From a virus: 64,000 nucleotides of DNA. Below the pieces are notes generated by a model. The model was not told where the DNA came from. It saw nothing but the letters and a program-made list of their open reading frames with translations, and searched no databases. Shown here in pieces: positions 6,319-10,918 of this stretch. The position numbers were made by a program, and so were the translations under genes. The number at the start of each line of letters is the position of its first letter. The stretch's first letter is position 1. The stretch lies in the IMG/VR virus record IMGVR_UViG_3300021963_000084, positions 1-64,000 of that record; one strand, written 5' to 3'.

Positions 6319-6366
6319 GAAGTGTCACAAGGGGGGTTGCAATGCCCCCCACCCCCCTGGTATATT
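6308..6366 (+). promoter_or_regulatory. Early-type promoter cassette, copy 5
   Basis: AGACGGT (6308-6314), 6 nt, AGTGTCA (6321-6327). The spacer hairpin is GGGGGG with CCCCCC around an 8-nt loop. The -10 TATATT is at 6361-6366, 33 nt before the ATG at 6394. The left half-site lies inside the upstream coding sequence. Confidence 0.6.
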
Positions 6367-6393
6367 ACATTTGTTCCTGAGGGATTCACCCCC

Positions 6394-6720
6394 ATGAGAA
6401 AGATCGAACGTCTGATGAATGCTGCCATCACCCGTGAGGTTGATTGGAAGTGCTCTAACACTGAGGTTCGTAATGAGGATGGTGTGAGCAAAGTGTTCCT
6501 GCACGGCAATCTGATTGCTGAGATTGGTGATACTTTCCTCCGTCTCTTTGATGGTGGTTGGCAATCCAACACCACCAAATCCCGTTTGAATGCTATTCTT
6601 CGTGAGCACGGTGCTGGTAGTGAGTGTGTGTTTCAAAAGCAGTGGCAATGGTTCATTACCATGAATACTGACAGGGGTATGGAAACTGTTCCTTTTCGTA
6701 GTTCTATGAAACTGGGGTAA
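6394..6720 (+). CDS. Conserved phage hypothetical protein, 108 aa
   Basis: The start at 6394 (MRKIERLMNAAITREVDW) sits at the expected distance from the cassette -10; an upstream in-frame start at 6322 would include the promoter. The central pattern VSKVFLHGNLIAEIGDTFLRLFDGG followed by NTTKSRLNAIL and an aromatic C-terminus (QKQWQWFI) is familiar from many bacteriophage and cyanophage hypothetical proteins. Its function is unknown. It is followed by a 13-bp hairpin and a T run (6732-6775), a likely terminator. Confidence 0.75.
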   Translation: MRKIERLMNAAITREVDWKCSNTEVRNEDGVSKVFLHGNLIAEIGDTFLRLFDGGWQSNTTKSRLNAILREHGAGSECVFQKQWQWFITMNTDRGMETVPFRSSMKLG

Positions 6721-6731
6721 ATCTTAAAATT

Positions 6732-6869
6732 TGAGATTCTGTAGAAATCTTAAAAACTACAGAATCTCATTTTTTATGAAAATCTTAAAAGTTTAAAAAT
6801 TAAGAATTTCATAAAAACTTTAATATTAATAATACTATAAGAGTATTATAATAATAACTCTTATAGTAT
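6732..6869 (+). repeat. Three-hairpin AT-rich array B
   Basis: B1 has perfect 13-bp arms at 6732-6744 and 6757-6769, with loop AAATCTTAAAAA, followed by six T. B2 has 13-nt arms at 6776-6788 and 6800-6812 (12 of 13 pairs, 11-nt loop). B3 has perfect 13-bp arms at 6832-6844 and 6857-6869 (12-nt loop). All three have nearly the same size. B1 can act as an intrinsic terminator. B1 and B2 share loops and arm sequence with A1 and A2 at 4795-4880. Confidence 0.7.
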
Positions 6870-6874
6870 AAACA

Positions 6875-6907
6875 ATGTCCTTTGATTTACTAATTGATTA
6901 TGTCTAA
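6875..6907 (+). CDS. Possible 10-aa leader peptide
   Basis: ATG at 6875 opens a 10-codon reading frame (MSFDLLIDYV) whose stop lies inside the start of the next gene, overlapping it by 8 nt. The overlap type matches true neighbours in this region (ATG inside the upstream stop area). Translational coupling is possible. No evidence for expression beyond the arrangement. Confidence 0.3.
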   Translation: MSFDLLIDYV

Positions 6908-7037
6908 GCAAGTAATGATTTCTATGCTGAATCAAGCAAACAATGGTCAAGAATTGCTTACTATTCTTGACAGTCTCACTGTTGAAGATAACAGCAGTGA
7001 GTATAAAGAACCTACTAGTGAGTTTATCGACTTCTGA
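6900..7037 (+). CDS. Hypothetical small protein, 45 aa
   Basis: It begins MSKQVMISMLNQANNGQELL and is followed by an acidic tail. Helical pattern, Gln/Asn-rich. It sits directly after hairpin array B and has no dyad cassette; TATAGT at 6862-6867, inside the right arm of B3, is the only -10 candidate. Very similar short proteins are common in T4-like cyanophages as far as I recall; the function is unknown. Confidence 0.65.
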   Translation: MSKQVMISMLNQANNGQELLTILDSLTVEDNSSEYKEPTSEFIDF

Positions 7038-7059
7038 TATCAATTGTCAAGTGTACTAG

Positions 7060-7117
7060 TGACACTTTGACAAGTGGCACAGGGTCAGTTGCAGAGCATT
7101 TGATTCTGTGCCATACT
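7060..7117 (+). promoter_or_regulatory. Early-type promoter cassette, copy 6
   Basis: TGACACT (7060-7066), 6 nt, AGTGGCA (7073-7079). GGCACAG at the right half-site can pair with CTGTGCC just before the -10. The -10 is CATACT at 7112-7117, 31 nt before the ATG at 7143. Confidence 0.6.
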
Positions 7118-7142
7118 ACATTTGTTGAATTGAAAAACACCA

Positions 7143-7364
7143 ATGATCAAACCTTTCATCAACACTTTGCTGTTCAACATTGCCACCATTGTTGCTATTG
7201 TGGTGGGCATTGTATCTTATACTTATCGTGCTGCCCGAGTTTGGTATAATGAGGGTGGACGTGAGTTTCTAATCAACACCGCTGCTAAGTTTGCTGCTGG
7301 TGTTAACAAACTGTCTGAGCGGGTATACTACACTCTGGAGGATGCAGAGACTGTTACTGTGTGA
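7143..7364 (+). CDS. Small membrane protein, 73 aa
   Basis: Residues 5-27 form one hydrophobic segment (NTLLFNIATIVAIVVGIVSY), followed by Arg, Trp and Tyr residues and a soluble helical tail. The likely position is the inner membrane with the tail in the cytoplasm (positive-inside). The function is unknown; proteins of this pattern occur in other cyanophages as hypotheticals. Its TGA is the start of the dyad of cassette copy 7. Confidence 0.7.
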   Translation: MIKPFINTLLFNIATIVAIVVGIVSYTYRAARVWYNEGGREFLINTAAKFAAGVNKLSERVYYTLEDAETVTV

Positions 7365-7419
7365 CAGTTGTAGAGGTGGCATAGTATTCTCCCAAATGAC
7401 AGGATGCTGTGCCTATAAT
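7362..7419 (+). promoter_or_regulatory. Early-type promoter cassette, copy 7
   Basis: TGACAGT (7362-7368, containing the upstream stop), 6 nt, GGTGGCA (7375-7381). A long spacer stem pairs GGCATAG with CTGTGCC. TATAAT at 7414-7419 is 28 nt before the ATG at 7442. Confidence 0.7.
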
Positions 7420-7441
7420 GACTTCAGTTCAATTCACCACG

Positions 7442-7585
7442 ATGCAACTAACATTTGAGCAGGTAGATGCCCTGCTGTCACTCATTGAGTTTCACGATGA
7501 TTGGGATGAAGTGAGTGAGCACGTTGGCACAAATGTTGCCGAACTTTATGACATTCTGACTGAACTTCGTGATGAACTTGCTTGA
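7442..7585 (+). CDS. Hypothetical acidic protein, 47 aa
   Basis: It begins MQLTFEQVDALLSLIEFH and consists of two short acidic helices. An in-frame ATG at 7418 overlaps the -10 and is less likely. It is the first gene of a three-gene unit; the next start is 1 nt past its stop. No family was recognised. Confidence 0.65.
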   Translation: MQLTFEQVDALLSLIEFHDDWDEVSEHVGTNVAELYDILTELRDELA

Positions 7586-7586
7586 C

Positions 7587-7760
7587 ATGAATCGCTCTGA
7601 ACTTCAGGATCGAATGGTTCAACAAATGTTGGACGACATGGATCTTAAAACTGTGATGTGCCTATGTTATGATTATCTGATGGAGGGTTACGATAAGTAT
7701 TCAGATGCAGAATTGACTGAAGAGGTTAATCACTACTATCCCGAACTTCTGGAGAATTGA
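7587..7760 (+). CDS. Hypothetical protein, 57 aa
   Basis: It begins MNRSELQDRMVQQMLDDMD. It is acidic and helical, with YDYLMEGYDKYSDAELTEEV in the second half. It starts 1 nt after the previous stop; an in-frame ATG at 7569 would overlap the upstream gene by 17 nt. It ends 2 nt before the next ATG. The function is unknown. Confidence 0.65.
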   Translation: MNRSELQDRMVQQMLDDMDLKTVMCLCYDYLMEGYDKYSDAELTEEVNHYYPELLEN

Positions 7761-7762
7761 TT

Positions 7763-7981
7763 ATGCAATTCCTGCTCACACATGTCACGTTTGATTGTTA
7801 TCTTGATGATGAGGATTGGACTGAAAAAGATCAAGATGAAACCGAACAACATTTGCCCAAAGCATACATCGGCACTGTTTGGCAAGCAGATGATGAAGAG
7901 GATTTGTTAGAGCAAATTAGTTCTAAATCTGGTTGGTGTGTTGATAGTTACGATTACACTATTATGCCCGCTAAAATGTAA
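7763..7981 (+). CDS. Hypothetical acidic protein, 72 aa
   Basis: The ATG at 7763 is chosen over an in-frame TTG at 7757. The product begins MQFLLTHVTFDCYLDDEDW; Asp and Glu make up roughly a quarter of it. The strand-turn-helix arrangement is unassigned. It is the last AT-rich gene before the GC-rich island, which begins within about 10 nt of its stop. Confidence 0.65.
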   Translation: MQFLLTHVTFDCYLDDEDWTEKDQDETEQHLPKAYIGTVWQADDEEDLLEQISSKSGWCVDSYDYTIMPAKM

Positions 7982-8067
7982 CAAACTGGGCGGCCGCTTC
8001 GCTGCCCCTTCCCTCCCCTCCCGCCCTCTAGGTTAAGGGCAGAGTTGGGCAGAGTCAAGGGGCAGAG
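7982..8067 (+). repeat. GC-rich intergenic segment with three GGGCAGAGT copies
   Basis: It opens with a 7-bp stem (GGGCGGC with GCTGCCC, one G-U) around a 6-nt loop at about 7988-8007, then a pyrimidine run. GGGCAGAGT occurs at 8037-8045, 8047-8055 and 8060-8068. No gene is visible. The hairpin may terminate the upstream operon. The segment marks the sharp start of the GC-rich island. Confidence 0.5.
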
Positions 8068-8126
8068 TGCCAGTTTGAGAGGTGGCACAGCAGGGGTCGC
8101 AGTGGGGTTTGACCCGTGCCTATAAT
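8068..8126 (+). promoter_or_regulatory. Early-type promoter cassette, copy 8
   Basis: TGCCAGT (8068-8074), 6 nt, GGTGGCA (8081-8087), so TGCCA and TGGCA pair. The spacer holds GGGTC...GACCC. TATAAT at 8121-8126 is 30 nt before the ATG at 8151. This is the first cassette in the GC-rich island. Confidence 0.65.
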
Positions 8127-8150
8127 GACTGCAGTTCAAACGACAGACCT

Positions 8151-8282
8151 ATGTGGGATGAGATTCAAGACATGCCTGGGGAGATTTTTGATCTGGAGGA
8201 GTGGGGTCACCCTATGGCAGAGTGCTGGCACGACATGGAGTTGAATGGGACAGATGAAGAGGTGGCACAGCAACCCGCCTGA
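8151..8282 (+). CDS. Hypothetical acidic peptide, 43 aa
   Basis: It begins MWDEIQDMPGEIFDLEEW. Highly acidic with Trp and Met residues. The ATG at 8151 is chosen by its 30-nt distance to TATAAT; an upstream in-frame ATG at 8082 lies inside the dyad. The last codons also encode the dyad of cassette copy 9, so the C-terminus (EEVAQQPA) may be shaped by the promoter. Confidence 0.6.
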   Translation: MWDEIQDMPGEIFDLEEWGHPMAECWHDMELNGTDEEVAQQPA

Positions 8283-8305
8283 CCCCCACCCTGACCCCTT
8301 ATACT
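8248..8305 (+). promoter_or_regulatory. Early-type promoter cassette, copy 9
   Basis: GGACAGA (8248-8254), 6 nt, GGTGGCA (8261-8267), wholly within the upstream coding sequence. The -10 TATACT is at 8300-8305, 30 nt before the ATG at 8330. No spacer hairpin is evident here. The 22 nt around the -10 recur at 8539, 9045 and 9298. Confidence 0.6.
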
Positions 8306-8329
8306 GATCTCATACCAAACGAAACGACC

Positions 8330-8497
8330 ATGACCCGTTACACCGTCTACGTTCCCTCTGCCCCCCACGAGAGCGAGAGCACCCATGATCTCGATCGTGC
8401 CTGGGATCTGTGCCTCTCCCTCTCTGAAGATTTCGGGTATGCACAGGTGAAGCAAGATGGTATGATCATCGGAGACTACACGAACGGGGGGATGTGA
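8330..8497 (+). CDS. Hypothetical protein, 55 aa
   Basis: It begins MTRYTVYVPSAPHESES and reads as strand, loop, helix, two strands (YAQVKQDGMIIGDYTNGG). GC-rich codons (CTC, ACC, GAG) dominate, unlike genes before 7.98 kb. The stop TGA is the first part of the dyad of cassette copy 10. No family was recognised. Confidence 0.65.
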   Translation: MTRYTVYVPSAPHESESTHDLDRAWDLCLSLSEDFGYAQVKQDGMIIGDYTNGGM

Positions 8498-8553
8498 CAC
8501 TCTAGGAACTGACACACGGGGTCACCACAGACCCCACCCTGACCCCTTATACT
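8495..8553 (+). promoter_or_regulatory. Early-type promoter cassette, copy 10
   Basis: TGACACT (8495-8501, containing the upstream stop), 6 nt, ACTGACA (8508-8514). The spacer has a perfect stem GGGGTC-ACCACA-GACCCC. TATACT at 8548-8553 is 28 nt before the ATG at 8576. Confidence 0.7.
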
Positions 8554-8575
8554 GATCTCAGTTCACACAACACCA

Positions 8576-9001
8576 ATGACCGTGACCCTGACCGCTTCCT
8601 ACCGTGAGATGCTCGCTGCTGACACTGTTAGCAAGATCGATGAGTTGCTCGATGAGAACTATTGCCTCGATGACATTCTGAAGTTCATCGATGAGTATAA
8701 CGAGCGTATGTTCGTTGATAACTATGAGGAGTATGTTCGTTGTGGTGAAGCAATCGGTTATGATGCCGTTGATGCTTATGCTAACGAGAACGGCATCGAT
8801 AACATCGACGGTTGCGATGAACGCTATCGTGGTGTGTATGAGAGCACTGCAGATTTCGCTGAAGAATACTACAGCGAACTGTACGATGTGCCCTGTGCTC
8901 TGGTAGTAGATTGGGAGGCAACGTGGGACACTTCGCTGCGGTACGATTTCACCGCTTGTGAGGCAGGATACCGCACCTGCCACATTTTCAGCGATTACTA
9001 G
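8576..9001 (+). CDS. ardA: ArdA-like antirestriction protein, 141 aa
   Basis: ArdA proteins mimic DNA and inhibit type I restriction enzymes. Seen here: 34 Asp/Glu against 9 Lys/Arg; a central block DERYRGVYESTADFAEEYYSE (positions about 81-101), which matches the ArdA pattern of an aromatic-Gly-aromatic-Ser followed by an acidic helix; then a C-terminal VDWEATWDTSLRYDF ... GYRTCHIF block in the place of the family's final strand. ArdA is usually about 165 aa, so this one is somewhat short. It lies alone behind cassette copy 10 in the GC-rich island. Expression early in infection would suit the role. Assignment rests on pattern recognition. Confidence 0.65.
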   Translation: MTVTLTASYREMLAADTVSKIDELLDENYCLDDILKFIDEYNERMFVDNYEEYVRCGEAIGYDAVDAYANENGIDNIDGCDERYRGVYESTADFAEEYYSELYDVPCALVVDWEATWDTSLRYDFTACEAGYRTCHIFSDY

Positions 9002-9059
9002 GACGGTTCAGGGGGTGGCACACGCTGCCCCCACCGACCCCCACCTGACCCCTTATACT
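9001..9059 (+). promoter_or_regulatory. Early-type promoter cassette, copy 11
   Basis: GGACGGT (9001-9007), 6 nt, GGTGGCA (9014-9020). TATACT at 9054-9059 is 27 nt before the ATG at 9081. The left half-site is identical to that of copy 12. The first base is the last base of the ArdA-like gene. Confidence 0.65.
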
Positions 9060-9080
9060 GTTCTCAGTTCAGACAACCCT

Positions 9081-9290
9081 ATGGGATACCCCATCAACAC
9101 CAGCAACAGCACCGCCATCGACACGCTGACGGTCAACCCCATCACGGGCACGGTTCGGGTCCGCTTCCAGTCCTACCCTACCGTCCGCCCCTACAGGATG
9201 AAGGCATCCCGCCGTGAGATTCTCGCCCTGCTGTGGGACAGCAACCGCTCCCTAGGACGGTGGGTGAACTGGCACTGTGTCGCTGCCTGA
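9081..9290 (+). CDS. Hypothetical protein, possibly KTSC-like, 69 aa
   Basis: It begins MGYPINTSNSTAIDTLTVN. The pattern of Ser-rich start, two strands (TLTVNPITGTVRVRF), an aromatic strand and a helix (REILALLWDSNRSLGRWVN) is reminiscent of KTSC-type small domains, but key spacing differs, so this is only a suggestion. The ATG at 9081 fits the cassette distance; an in-frame ATG at 8958 lies inside the ArdA-like gene. The 3' part encodes the dyad of copy 12. Confidence 0.6.
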   Translation: MGYPINTSNSTAIDTLTVNPITGTVRVRFQSYPTVRPYRMKASRREILALLWDSNRSLGRWVNWHCVAA

Positions 9291-9312
9291 CCCCCACCTG
9301 ACCCCTTATACT
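9255..9312 (+). promoter_or_regulatory. Early-type promoter cassette, copy 12
   Basis: GGACGGT (9255-9261), 6 nt, ACTGGCA (9268-9274), inside the upstream coding sequence. TATACT at 9307-9312 is 29 nt before the ATG at 9336. Confidence 0.65.
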
Positions 9313-9335
9313 GATCTCATCAGCAACGGACCCCG

Positions 9336-9512
9336 ATGCAAACTCTCAAAGCAACCGCCATCGCCCTGCTAGTCATCATACTGGCAACCGCTGGTTACGT
9401 TGCTTTGCTTCGCAATGGCAATGCCCGCATCGAAGCGAAGTGCCAGGCATCAGGTGGGCAGGTGCTTATGACACCTGGTCAAGTGTCCCGCTGCCTGCTC
9501 CCTGTTCGCTGA
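9336..9512 (+). CDS. Small membrane-anchored or secreted protein, 58 aa
   Basis: It begins MQTLKATAIALLVIILATAG: residues 6-25 are a hydrophobic segment after a Lys, consistent with a signal anchor. The remaining 33 residues hold two Cys (about 36 and 53) that could form a disulfide outside the cytoplasm. The function is unknown. The dyad of copy 13 lies in its coding end. Confidence 0.65.
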   Translation: MQTLKATAIALLVIILATAGYVALLRNGNARIEAKCQASGGQVLMTPGQVSRCLLPVR

Positions 9513-9523
9513 TCTGCTACAAT
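9469..9523 (+). promoter_or_regulatory. Early-type promoter cassette, copy 13
   Basis: TGACACC (9469-9475), 6 nt, AGTGTCC (9482-9488), inside the upstream gene. The -10 TACAAT at 9518-9523 is 28 nt before the ATG at 9546. The dyad-to-minus-10 distance is 49 nt, the shortest of the set. Confidence 0.55.
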
Positions 9524-9545
9524 ACTCTCACACGCAACCGATCCG

Positions 9546-9707
9546 ATGCGAATCGAAGTCCGTTACCAGACCCCCTACAACGCTTGTGAGTGGCGGTCAC
9601 AGTGGTTCCCCACCCTGGCAGAGGCAGAGCGTATGGTAGAATTCTACCGCTCCTGTGGGTCACCCTCCCACATCGCCCCTTCCTCCCTCGCTCAGTTCGA
9701 TCGCTGA
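9546..9707 (+). CDS. Hypothetical protein, 53 aa
   Basis: It begins MRIEVRYQTPYNACEWRSQW: strand, loop, then a helix with LAEAERMVEFYRSCG. This resembles a minimal beta-alpha unit. Two Cys are present. It is followed after 4 nt by the next gene, so the two probably form one transcript. No family was recognised. Confidence 0.6.
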   Translation: MRIEVRYQTPYNACEWRSQWFPTLAEAERMVEFYRSCGSPSHIAPSSLAQFDR

Positions 9708-9711
9708 TCTT

Positions 9712-9852
9712 ATGGCAAACCTCATCCGCCTCGCTCTGGTCGCTGCCATCTGCCTGATTTTCTCTCAGACCCTAGGATCGGTGCTCGCCCTCGCCCAGAC
9801 CCTTGACCGTGTGACAGCAGACAAGGTGGCACAGATCGCTGCCCTAGAGTGA
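9712..9852 (+). CDS. Small membrane peptide, 46 aa
   Basis: It begins MANLIRLALVAAICLIFSQT; residues 4-27 are hydrophobic, followed by a helical soluble tail. The ATG at 9712 is 4 nt after the previous stop; an in-frame ATG at 9655 is inside the previous gene. The tail codons (DRVTADKVAQIAALE) include the dyad of copy 14. Confidence 0.6.
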   Translation: MANLIRLALVAAICLIFSQTLGSVLALAQTLDRVTADKVAQIAALE

Positions 9853-9870
9853 CCGCCGACCCTGTAGACT
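9812..9870 (+). promoter_or_regulatory. Early-type promoter cassette, copy 14
   Basis: TGACAGC (9812-9818), 6 nt, GGTGGCA (9825-9831), inside the upstream gene. The -10 TAGACT is at 9865-9870, 30 nt before the ATG at 9895. Confidence 0.6.
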
Positions 9871-9894
9871 GATCACATCGAAACGAAACGACCG

Positions 9895-10065
9895 ATGACC
9901 ATCACCGAAGCAAACCAGATCTGGTTCGATTGCTACCAGAGCACCGACTACACCCTCTGGAGCAAGTACACCAGCGACCAGCGCCTGCAGGCAATCCAGA
10001 CCCGTGACCGCCACGCCAACGGCGAGGGACAGTGGGGCATCTGGAACATCAGCGACCGCCACTGA
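9895..10065 (+). CDS. Hypothetical protein, 56 aa
   Basis: It begins MTITEANQIWFDCYQSTDYT and is rich in Trp, Gln, Asp and Arg, with a polar, probably helical, C-terminal half. GC-rich codon use (CAG, ACC, CGC, GAC). The family is not recognised. It has its own cassette, copy 14, and a short A/C-rich leader. Confidence 0.65.
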   Translation: MTITEANQIWFDCYQSTDYTLWSKYTSDQRLQAIQTRDRHANGEGQWGIWNISDRH

Positions 10066-10084
10066 GGCGGATCGCCTGTAGACT
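10027..10084 (+). promoter_or_regulatory. Early-type promoter cassette, copy 15
   Basis: The left half-site GGACAGT (10027-10033) is good; the right half TCTGGAA (10040-10046) is degenerate. The -10 TAGACT at 10079-10084 is 30 nt before the ATG at 10109. It lies within the end of the upstream gene. This is the weakest dyad on the right side. Confidence 0.45.
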
Positions 10085-10108
10085 TCTCTCAGTTCAAACG
10101 ACACACCG

Positions 10109-10306
10109 ATGGCACTGTACAACATCGCAACCGATCTCAAGACCCGCGAGACTGTGTGGGTCATGACCAATGTGGTGAAGGGTCGCCCCCAGTTGAACTC
10201 CCACCGCGAGGGCACCGCAGGTCGCTCGCTCGCTGCCTCTGGTGTTGACGGACTGCCCGCCTGGGAGTGGGCAACCATGCACACCAACTATCGGGGGCGG
10301 GGTTGA
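10109..10306 (+). CDS. Hypothetical basic protein, 65 aa
   Basis: It begins MALYNIATDLKTRETVWVMT, followed by a basic, Gly- and Arg-rich stretch and a Trp-containing end. The N-terminal strand pair suggests a small beta fold. The family is not recognised. GC-rich codons as in its neighbours. Confidence 0.65.
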   Translation: MALYNIATDLKTRETVWVMTNVVKGRPQLNSHREGTAGRSLAASGVDGLPAWEWATMHTNYRGRG

Positions 10307-10331
10307 CCCCTGACCCCTGACCCTGTAGAAT
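10303..10331 (+). promoter_or_regulatory. Sigma70-like promoter of the last island gene
   Basis: TTGACC (10303-10308), 17-nt spacer, TAGAAT (10326-10331); 32 nt to the ATG at 10358. Here a recognisable -35 replaces the dyad, which is absent. The -35 overlaps the upstream stop codon. This contrast supports the view that dyad cassettes need an activator. Confidence 0.55.
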
Positions 10332-10357
10332 TCTCTCAAGTCAACCGACACCGACCG

Positions 10358-10552
10358 ATGGCACTGAACACCCTCCCCGCTCCGATGACCGCCGCCGAAC
10401 TCACCGCTAAGATCGAGGCAGGCGAATTCAAGATCAAGCGTCTGCCGACCCGCCGCCCTCGCAAGGCAGATCTGGTGATGACCCGTGTGATGGGCAGCAG
10501 CGGGTCAGCACGCTTTATGGCAGACAACGACCACCAGACCCGCTGGCAGTGA
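10358..10552 (+). CDS. Hypothetical basic protein, 64 aa
   Basis: It begins MALNTLPAPMTAAELTAKIE, followed by GEFKIKRLPTRRPRKADLV, a basic stretch that could contact nucleic acid (inference), and a polar end. The helix then basic segment is the only structural hint. It is the last gene of the GC-rich island. No family was recognised. Confidence 0.6.
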   Translation: MALNTLPAPMTAAELTAKIEAGEFKIKRLPTRRPRKADLVMTRVMGSSGSARFMADNDHQTRWQ

Positions 10553-10572
10553 CCAGCACGGCAGTTGCCCCG

Positions 10573-10628
10573 CCCCGTGCGGGGTCGCCGCCCCGCCGCC
10601 GTGTTGAAAAGTTAGGGTCCTTCCTAAC
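10573..10628 (+). terminator. GC-rich competing hairpins at the island end
   Basis: CCCC (10573-10576) can pair with GGGG (10581-10584), or GCGGGG (10579-10584) with CCCCGC (10591-10596); the two are mutually exclusive. A second hairpin, GTTAGG-GTCCTT-CCTAAC, lies at 10611-10628. No T run follows directly. It probably ends the island transcripts. Composition falls to AT-rich immediately after. Confidence 0.4.
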
Positions 10629-10708
10629 CTACAAAGGTTCCCAAACGCCCATAAGGTACTCTGTTTATAAAAAAAATTTTTCCAGAAAATTTTTACCGTA
10701 TTTTCATA

Positions 10709-10714
10709 TATAAT
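10709..10714 (+). promoter_or_regulatory. -10 element TATAAT
   Basis: TATAAT lies 24 nt upstream of the ATG at 10733, in an A/T-rich context. No dyad and no good -35 at 17 nt. It is a candidate promoter for the glutaredoxin gene set. Confidence 0.4.
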
Positions 10715-10732
10715 GACAGTTGCCTAACTTAG

Positions 10733-10900
10733 ATGACCGATGTAACATTAACACTCACAGAACAAGAAGTAGACATTATACTTAGCGCCCTTGAATTTGC
10801 CGTTGAGAATTCTGATGAATATGACAGAGACGAATATGAAGAGGTTCTGTATGATATTCAGAAGAAGCTTGACGAAGACTACGAGGATGAAGTAGAATAA
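10733..10900 (+). CDS. Hypothetical acidic protein, 55 aa
   Basis: It begins MTDVTLTLTEQEVDIILSAL and consists of a strand and acidic helices with DREYEEVLYDIQKKLDEDYED. The composition is again AT-rich. It is the first gene of the set that includes glutaredoxin, 18 nt upstream of it. No family was recognised. Confidence 0.65.
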   Translation: MTDVTLTLTEQEVDIILSALEFAVENSDEYDRDEYEEVLYDIQKKLDEDYEDEVE

Positions 10901-10918
10901 GATTTTTAGAGGGACTTT

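Noticed and set aside
8558-8983. A 141-aa minus-strand ORF opposite the ArdA-like gene
   Set aside because: It mirrors the acidic gene with hydrophobic codons. The + strand has the cassette at the right distance and recognisable ArdA blocks.
10555-10610. Possible attachment site or insertion boundary at the GC drop
   Set aside because: No tRNA, integrase or direct repeat at both boundaries was seen. The hairpins are explained as transcript ends.
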